64,000 bases of DNA, from assembly GCA_904066235.2 (NCBI GenBank), contig CAJFCV020000005.1, positions 11,403,501-11,467,500 on the forward strand, read 5' to 3'. Position 1 is the first letter of the stretch. Each line of letters begins with the position of its first letter. The notes under the pieces were generated by a model, which worked only from the letters and a program-made list of their open reading frames with translations, had not been told where the DNA came from and searched no databases. The stretch is from Bursaphelenchus xylophilus. Its lineage: Eukaryota > Nematoda > Chromadorea > Rhabditida > Aphelenchoididae. The translations under genes and the position numbers were made by a program. Of this stretch, positions 59,001-64,000 are shown one piece after another.

Positions 59001-59741
59001 GAAAATAATGGCCTGTTGCATTGAAAATCGTATCGCCTCCGAAAAAATGAATTGTGTCGCGACAAAATCAAATTGCTTTTTATTTCAGCAATATTATCAG
59101 TCTGTCGAGAAAATAACGGCGGAACGTCGCGCCTTGGAGTCGCCCATCATCGCTCTGCGACTGAAAGCCGCGGCTGGGGATTTGGTGCGCGATAGCGGCG
59201 AGGCGAGACATTTTGCTGTCATCTCCGCTAATCCGCCGTTATTTTTCCGACAGCCCGATATCTTTGCAGCGACAAGCACTCATTATTTTCCCGACAGACT
59301 GGATACTAATATTACCAAGCTGTAGTCTAAATTTGTGCCATATTTCATTGAAATGTAAGGGCCTCACTTTGAGCACCACCACCCTTCATTTATATAATAA
59401 TATATCTAACCAAAACTCGAAGAGCACTTGGCCTTTTACACAGTTCAAAAGAGACAAAAATGTAAGGGAAAAAACCGCATACAACTCACTTGATTTGCTT
59501 TACGAATGTGCTCTTGCCACTTTCGCCGGGCCCTGAAAAGTCATATGGAAAGTTCGTTTACAGTTTGCACGAAATTTACGAGACCAACGACTGTAAATTG
59601 TATGTATGTGCACCCACCAAGAAGCAGCAGTTTCTGAAGCGTTCGAATTTCTTCTGTTTGTACGATCTCTTTTTCAATTTCCTTGGACTTTTTGAGCTGC
59701 GCTGCCGCTTCTTCGCTTTGACAGCCCAGAATCTGGCCCAT
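56008..59741 (-). CDS. Heterotrimeric G protein alpha subunit
   Basis: Eight exons, 355 residues: 59741-59618, 59532-59490, 58027-57886, 57728-57568, 57519-57391, 57089-56960, 56910-56757, 56192-56008. Length matches the family. It binds GTP and relays signals from seven-helix receptors at the membrane. Seen: MGQILGC start (Gly2 for myristoylation, Cys7 for palmitoylation), P-loop GPGESGKST at 42-50, switch I RVATTG with Arg181 and Thr184, switch [11 protein letters not shown] with catalytic Gln207, NKID at 272-275 and TCAT at 325-328. The C terminus is NLKETGMV, without the Cys that pertussis toxin modifies, so it is not a standard Gi/Go. It is probably one of the nematode-specific alpha subunits. 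The P-loop has Pro43 where Ala is usual. An acceptor CTTTCCAG ends 3 bases before the ATG. Intron 2 (58028-59489) is full of MITEs. Confidence 0.95.
56225..56695. mobile_element. Diverged family C element in G-alpha intron 7
   Basis: Left end AGGAGAATTCTCCAAAGGGC, right end GCACTTGGGGGTACTTCTC. Core TTTCTACCGCCAAGG. Confidence 0.65.
57135..57335. mobile_element. Family B MITEs in G-alpha intron 5
   Basis: A left end at 57135 (ATCAGTCTGTCGGGAAAATA) with core remnants, and a second left end at 57272 with a right end TATTTCCCCGACAAAGTG. At least two partial copies. Confidence 0.6.
58317..58543. mobile_element. Family T (Transib-like) MITE in G-alpha intron 2
   Basis: 227 bp, ends CACGTCAAACTGAG and CTCAGTTTGACGTG. 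Left flank CGTCG; right flank TGGCG, so the duplication is imperfect. Confidence 0.8.
58780..58982. mobile_element. Family E fragment in G-alpha intron 2
   Basis: CGCTGCGACACTAGCTT centre with TTGCACAGTGC and TTGCACTGTGCG palindromes; borders eroded. Confidence 0.55.
58988..59302. mobile_element. Family B MITE nested in another family B MITE
   Basis: The outer copy starts 58988 and ends 59302 (standard core). A GCGG-core copy (about 59095-59258) with TATCAG...CCGATAT ends is inserted in its right half. Confidence 0.75.
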
Positions 59742-59824
59742 TCTCTGGAAAGATGGCGATTATGTAACGAGAAGGCGTGTCATGGCAAGCCGTGTTTTAT
59801 CAGAAAGCACGAAAATTGTTGTTG

Positions 59825-59957
59825 TCAGTCTGTCGGGGAAATAATGAGCACTTTGTCGCATCGAAAATCGCATCGCCGCAGACACAAAAATGAATTGTGT
59901 CGCGGCAAAATCAAGTTGCTGCGACAAATCCACTTTATTTTCCCGACTGACTGATTT
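59825..59957. mobile_element. Family B MITE just upstream of G-alpha
   Basis: Ends CAGTCTGTCGGGGAAATAAT and TTATTTTCCCGACTGACTGA. It lies about 85 bases upstream of the start codon. Confidence 0.7.
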
Positions 59958-60169
59958 TGATTGAAACCCCTAGGGTCTAATTTCCATCATGTTCAAAACG
60001 ATTTGTCGCTGCGAAAAATAGGAATCGCGCGCAAGACTTGCACTGTTTTTTTTGCGTTAAAACGCTCTGTGAAAAGCGCTTTTTTCGCGATGACGAAAAA
60101 TATCGTCGCATCAAGAATTAATTTTTAACAACCCGCACTTGGGACATTTTCAGGACTCTGTGGCGCTAT

Positions 60170-60545
60170 TATAAGCATTTTCACAAAGTACCTGGACATT
60201 TCTCGCTGTCCGCACCGTGCACAAAAATTAGCGAGTTCTTGCACCGTGCACGTCAAACTGAGACAAGCTAAAACTTTCCGGTGAATGGATTGGCAATTTG
60301 CTAAAAAAAGACGCGAAAAAATGTTTTGTCGGGGGAGAAATGGGGAATTTTTGGGGCGAGAGAGTACGTTTTTGCGTGTCTTTTTTCTCTCTTTCTCTGC
60401 GAAATCAAGACGAAGTGTAAAAAACCGATAGCGAAGGGTCTATTCCGGTCACCGGACTCCCCAGTTTGACGTGCCGTGCACTCACCTTTTTTAGGTTTGC
60501 AAAGCGAAAAAATGTCCAGGCACTTTGTGAAAATGCAAATAATAT
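60170..60545. mobile_element. Family E element split by a family T insertion
   Basis: Outer ends TAAGCATTTTCACAAAGTAC and GCACTTTGTGAAAATGC. The core is interrupted at CACCGTG by the family T copy 60249-60473. Confidence 0.7.
60249..60473. mobile_element. Family T (Transib-like) MITE inside family E
   Basis: 225 bp, ends CACGTCAAACTGAG and CCCAGTTTGACGTG, perfect 5-bp duplication CCGTG (60244-60248, 60474-60478). Confidence 0.87.
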
Positions 60546-60677
60546 CATACCACCCAACCTTTTATTGTTTTGAGGCACTAGTTCAGAGAAAAAAGATTGA
60601 AACCCCGTATTTTACAAGTTTTGAAAGCCCCTGTCTAGTACAAAAACTGAAATGCCAAGAGAAACGCAAAATCCCAA

Positions 60678-60878
60678 ATGAAAAACAAGCCCCACGAAGC
60701 ATCGCTAGTGCTAAGCCAACTCATTCCCCTCATTAAGCAACCCGACCCCTCACAAATCACACACCCTACAAAGAACAGCACAATGCAAGCAGAAATTACA
60801 ACATTCACGGCCACCGAAAAAAGAACTGAAGCACTGCCCTCTGACACAAATGCGGAGTATTGCGGAATTACGAATTGA
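60678..60878 (+). CDS. Unrecognised reading frame with nearby poly(A) signal
   Basis: A 66-codon frame (MKNKPHEASLVLSQ...AEYCGITN) followed by AATAAA at 60921-60926, 43 bases after the stop. Composition is polar, rich in T, S, K and P. It could be the last exon of a gene or chance; the opposite strand is also open over much of it. No homologue recognised. Confidence 0.25.
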   Translation: MKNKPHEASLVLSQLIPLIKQPDPSQITHPTKNSTMQAEITTFTATEKRTEALPSDTNAEYCGITN

Positions 60879-61017
60879 ATTACCGGCCCATTGAACTACG
60901 AAATTGTTTATAAGAGCGAAAATAAAATTAGTCTATAATAACAGGGTCGCTCGCGGACCCGTCGATGAGGGCTTTATTGTAGGGGAAGGACGTTCGAGAG
61001 AAGGCGGACGTGCTCAT

Positions 61018-61280
61018 TTTAGCATTTTCACAAAGTGCCTGGACATTTGTCGCGGCGCGCACTGTGCACAAAAGTCCCCCATTTTTTGCACCGTGCACTG
61101 AACTTTTTTTGTTTTTGCACTGTGCATTTGAAATACCGCTGCGACGCAAGCTTTTCTCAGCGCCGCCGACGCGATTTTGATCAAAAATGTGCACAGTGCA
61201 AACGGTCTTTTTGAGGTTTGCACGGTGCGCAAAGGGAAAATTCCACAGTGCGTTAGCGACAAAAGTTCAAAATGCAATTT
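61018..61280. mobile_element. Family E element, right end lost
   Basis: Left end TTAGCATTTTCACAAAGTGC, GCACNGTGC palindromes around GCGCCGCCGACGCG. Confidence 0.65.
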
Positions 61281-62427
61281 TGGCTATTTTTGGCATTGTG
61301 TTTTTCGATACTTTAGAGCTGCCGGAACAAAAAATAAGTATTGCCACGTGGTTCAGAGTGTCCGAATTACTTCAATTACTTTTTAAAAATCGAAAATTGA
61401 TCAAAGTTGAGCTGAGATAAGGTTTAGAAAATGTGCCCAGTAGTTACTATAAGGTTGAAAACACGATTTTGAAGGTTGAAAAAACCTCTTTTTGAATAAT
61501 AAAATTGTTTATAACTCAGAAACTACTGCGTGGATCGGGATGAAATTTGGCAGCGTTGTCTAGCATATAGATAGACATCTCCACGCAAAATTTCAGACCT
61601 ATCCGATTATTGTACAAAATTTTACCGTAGTAAGTGTTATACGGTAAAAAAATGGTAAATCCAATTTTGACTCCAAAATGTGCAGCATAATCTGAGGAAC
61701 AAGAATATATATTATTTATAGTGTTTGTGCCACATCAAAACTGATTTCCAAGCGATTTTAGTATATGATCCCGATATTATCCATGACGATGTTGTTCCTC
61801 CCAAAGCTAAGTCGGGGGTAAAAATGGTAACAAAACGTTGTAAACGTGCCAGCAATTCAGATAATACACAAAAATTGGAGATTTGAATGTTATGGCAAGG
61901 ACTTTTGTACATATCTTTGATTTTTGATGATTTTTTGTTTTTTCAAGAATCAAAATCTTCAATTTACGTGTAAGGGGCCTGTAAAGACTTTTAACATGTC
62001 AGACAGACCATTTTAGGAAGAAATCCATCTTTCAAACACGGCAGTATACAACAAAAATAATTCCAGGGGTAAAATTATATTATTCATGATGACTTGATGT
62101 TATTCTGCAAAACCCGGTGTATGGAGGAGGTGAAACGGCGGGTTTTATAGGTTCTAAGCGAAGCTTGAACCATGACGGACATCAGGAAGCCAAGTTAGTC
62201 TTACTGCATGCTCTAGATTTAAAACTAAAAAATTATTTTACATTATTTTAGTGTCAAAAATGTATAAAACATGCCAAACTATGCCGATTTTTATGTTTTA
62301 TACATCATTCTGGTTCAGTTTTTCATAAAACCCTCAGGACTGACCGAGAAAAGTCTTTCCTACCACTCCAAAGGAAACAATTCCTGCAAAAACAGAATGC
62401 CAAAATCAGGCAAATCAGCGAAATACG
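61281..62427. other. No gene recognised
   Basis: Unique AT-rich sequence. Nothing on either strand reads as a protein domain or a known repeat. Confidence 0.4.
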
Positions 62428-62430
62428 GTA

Positions 62431-62683
62431 CACGCGAAATGTCCTGTTGATTAAAATTTGTCGGAGACACTTCGCGTGAATTCCAATGAAAATCCAAATC
62501 TCACGCGAAGTGGGCACCGAACAAAAAAAAATTACACGCGAAGTGGGTCCCGGCGATTTTTGGAAAGTCACGCGAAGTGGGTATTATGAACCTCGGTGAC
62601 TACCCACTTCGCGTGAAACCCATTTAGCGTGCACGCGAAGTGGGATAAGCGTCTCACGCGAAGTGTCCCACACGCGAAGTGGG
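62431..62683. repeat. Array of nine CACGCGAAGTGGG motifs
   Basis: Motif copies start at about 62431 (variant), 62468 (inverted), 62502, 62535, 62569, 62603 (inverted), 62632, 62655 and 62671. Five consecutive starts are 33-34 bases apart, then spacing shrinks to 29, 23 and 16. The sequences between copies are unrelated, so this is not a simple tandem repeat. Confidence 0.85.
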
Positions 62684-62733
62684 TAACACTCGTGCATGTC
62701 GCCGATTTCCGTCCGGCGACTTTCCGGAAGGAC
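62684..62733. mobile_element. Right end of a family D element
   Basis: GTCGCCGATTTCCGTCCGGC then TTTCCGGAAGGACTAG/TA. The left part is absent. Confidence 0.6.
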
Positions 62734-62755
62734 TAGTACTTTTAGACGGGACATA

Positions 62756-62948
62756 CTAGTCCGTTCGTAAAGTCGCTGGAATGTTTTCGGCGACATGCAC
62801 TCCGCGCAACCGAAAGTTCACTTTGCACTGTGCATTTTTTGGCTTTTTGCACAGTGCAATAGGCTTTTTGGGCTGTCGCTCGCACCCTGAGTTTTCCTGC
62901 ACAGTGCACGTCGCCGAAATCATTCCAGCGACTTTACGAACGGACTAG
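62756..62948. mobile_element. Family D MITE inserted in the family G copy
   Basis: TA-flanked (62754-62755, 62949-62950), ends CTAGTCCGTTCGTAAAGTCG and CGACTTTACGAACGGACTAG, nearly perfect inverted repeats. Confidence 0.85.
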
Positions 62949-63116
62949 TATCTCAAAAAATTCGAAAGATTGTGCTGATCCAGGATATGTAAAAATTGGC
63001 AGCCCTTTTTTGGGTTTAAGGGTCGAAAATCCCCCAAAAACTGGCTTAATTTCCCTACAAAAGGCGCAGGCATTCGAAACGATAAAAAGCGCGGTCGGAC
63101 TCTTTTTGCACAAGAG

Positions 63117-63193
63117 AGCGGTGTGGCAGAGTGGTTAGTGCCGTAGTCTGGGGATCAAGAGGAAGACGCCGCACAGGTTCGATTTCCCCCTTG
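63117..63193 (+). tRNA. tRNA-derived sequence, second copy (not functional)
   Basis: A box TGGCAGAGTGG (63124-63134), B box GGTTCGATT (63176-63184). About 85% alike to 53073-53150 over the tRNA-like block, and with the same pairing failures in acceptor and T stems. Confidence 0.5.
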
Positions 63194-63539
63194 GGCCGAA
63201 TCAACTTTTTTTTGAAGTTGAAGGTCAGAAAAATAAATTTGCATGCCAAAACTTATTTATTATGTCTTAGCAAGTCTAGAAACATCATTTTAAGCTAAAA
63301 TAAAGTTTGTAAACCTGTGAAAAATTAAGCGAAAAGGGGTTCATATAGGACTTTAAGTCAACCTGCGATTGATTTTTCACCCCTAAAAGCCAAAATTGGG
63401 CAGCTAATTTTTACGTATTCTTAATCAGCACAATTTTTCGGATTTTTTGACATATGTCCCGTAGGAGCCGCCATAAAAGTACATTCCTTGTAAAATGAAA
63501 CTGAGCACAAATTTAGTCTGACTTTTTCGAACCTTCAGG

Positions 63540-63910
63540 AGAAGTACTTTCCTAACAAAAGATGTAACTGCCACGCTCAGATATTCATTTAATTTTGCAC
63601 GTTTCCCGCGTAGGGATCATAAATAAATGCCTGAAAATTTTAGCTCATGCTATGAAGAGGCGGCCGAGATATTCAACGAGCTTTGAGGCCGACAGAGCAT
63701 GCGAAATGTGGAGAGTGGGTGAGAGAAAATACGTTTTGACCATATCTTTGCCAGTTTCGCGCGGAAAAAATTGATTTTTTGTGGAAACATTACTCACTAC
63801 GGTAGAAATAGGTATGAGACTTCTCATGGCCAAATTCGCAAAAAAAATGTCAAATTTGGCCAAGCTTTGACCTAAAAATCCCGGCCCTTTCTGCAAACCG
63901 TAAGCTAGGA
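63540..63910. repeat. Diverged family C remnant
   Basis: Family C order in reverse (GCACGCTCAGATATTC, GGAGAGTGGGTGAG, TACGGTAGAAATAGG). Confidence 0.5.
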
Positions 63911-63916
63911 GTCATA

Positions 63917-64000
63917 CTAGTCGCGCCATAAAGTCTGTAGAATTTTTTTCGATTTTAACAAAAAAAAGAAGTAAATAGTCGCGGGCAACCCAAAATTAAG
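63917..64000. mobile_element. Family F left end, cut by window edge
   Basis: TA then CTAGTCGCGCCATAAAGTC; the rest lies outside the window. Confidence 0.6.

Larger units (their letters stand above)
62729..63490. mobile_element. Family G foldback with tRNA-like sequence, second copy
   Basis: Same order as 52864-53454: AGTACTTTTAGACGGGACAT left arm (split by a family D insertion), tRNA-like block, AT-rich tail, right arm ending ACATTCCTTG. No hairpin precedes the tRNA-like block here. Confidence 0.75.

Noticed and set aside
62431..62683. CRISPR array
   Set aside because: Copies are only 13 bases, occur in both orientations, have uneven spacing at one end, and the genome is eukaryotic.

Overview
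The window looks like nuclear DNA of a rhabditid-type nematode. Three large genes are split by many short introns with TTTTCAG-like 3' splice sites. Likely spliced-leader acceptors lie a few bases before some start codons. The gene set (COPII Sec23, a receptor guanylate cyclase, a nematode-style G-alpha) fits, and the non-coding DNA is packed with small palindromic transposons. I cannot assign genus or species.

Layout. 3818-5703 (+): a TATA-promoter gene for a secreted, basic-site-rich protein. 7934-20762 (-): complete sec-23 in ten exons; its introns hold a dead mariner, several foldback elements and, inside a 6.1 kb intron, an oppositely oriented secreted-protein gene (17673-18386). 22751-23264 (-): a small three-exon CxxC protein. 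23559-28332 (-): a 15-exon, 1087-residue receptor guanylate cyclase. 29-55 kb: mainly repeats, with an inverted duplication (arms about 37.5-39.2 and 43.9-45.4 kb) that carries the first exon of a secreted-protein gene twice, and a possible two-exon gene at 39.37-40.23 kb. 56008-59741 (-): a complete eight-exon G-protein alpha subunit of 355 residues. 60.5-64 kb: repeats, including an unusual array of a 13-bp motif and a foldback element holding a tRNA-like sequence. Exon phases of sec-23, the cyclase and G-alpha close perfectly (2520, 3264 and 1068 coding bases).

Repeat families, named here for reference. A: TA-flanked, ends CAGTG...GACCTGATCC. B: TA-flanked, ends TCAGTCTGTCGGGAAAA. C: about 420-bp palindrome, ends CAGGGGAAGTAC. 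D: TA-flanked, ends CTAGTCCG. E: ends TTAGCATTTTCA, core full of GCACNGTGC palindromes. F: TA-flanked, ends CTAGTCGCGCCATAAAG. G: foldbacks with ends AAGGAAAGTACTT. T: ends CACGTCAA with 5-bp CGNCG-like target duplications (Transib-like). H1 and H2: hAT-like with 8-bp duplications. Families nest inside one another, so relative ages can be read.

The recognised genes are housekeeping secretion (sec-23) and signalling (cGMP synthesis, heterotrimeric G protein). The cyclase and G-alpha could both belong to sensory signalling, as in other nematodes, but nothing in the sequence links them directly. The least explained structures are the 62.4-62.7 kb motif array, the Transib-like miniature elements, the tRNA-carrying foldbacks and the pervasive GCACNGTGC module.
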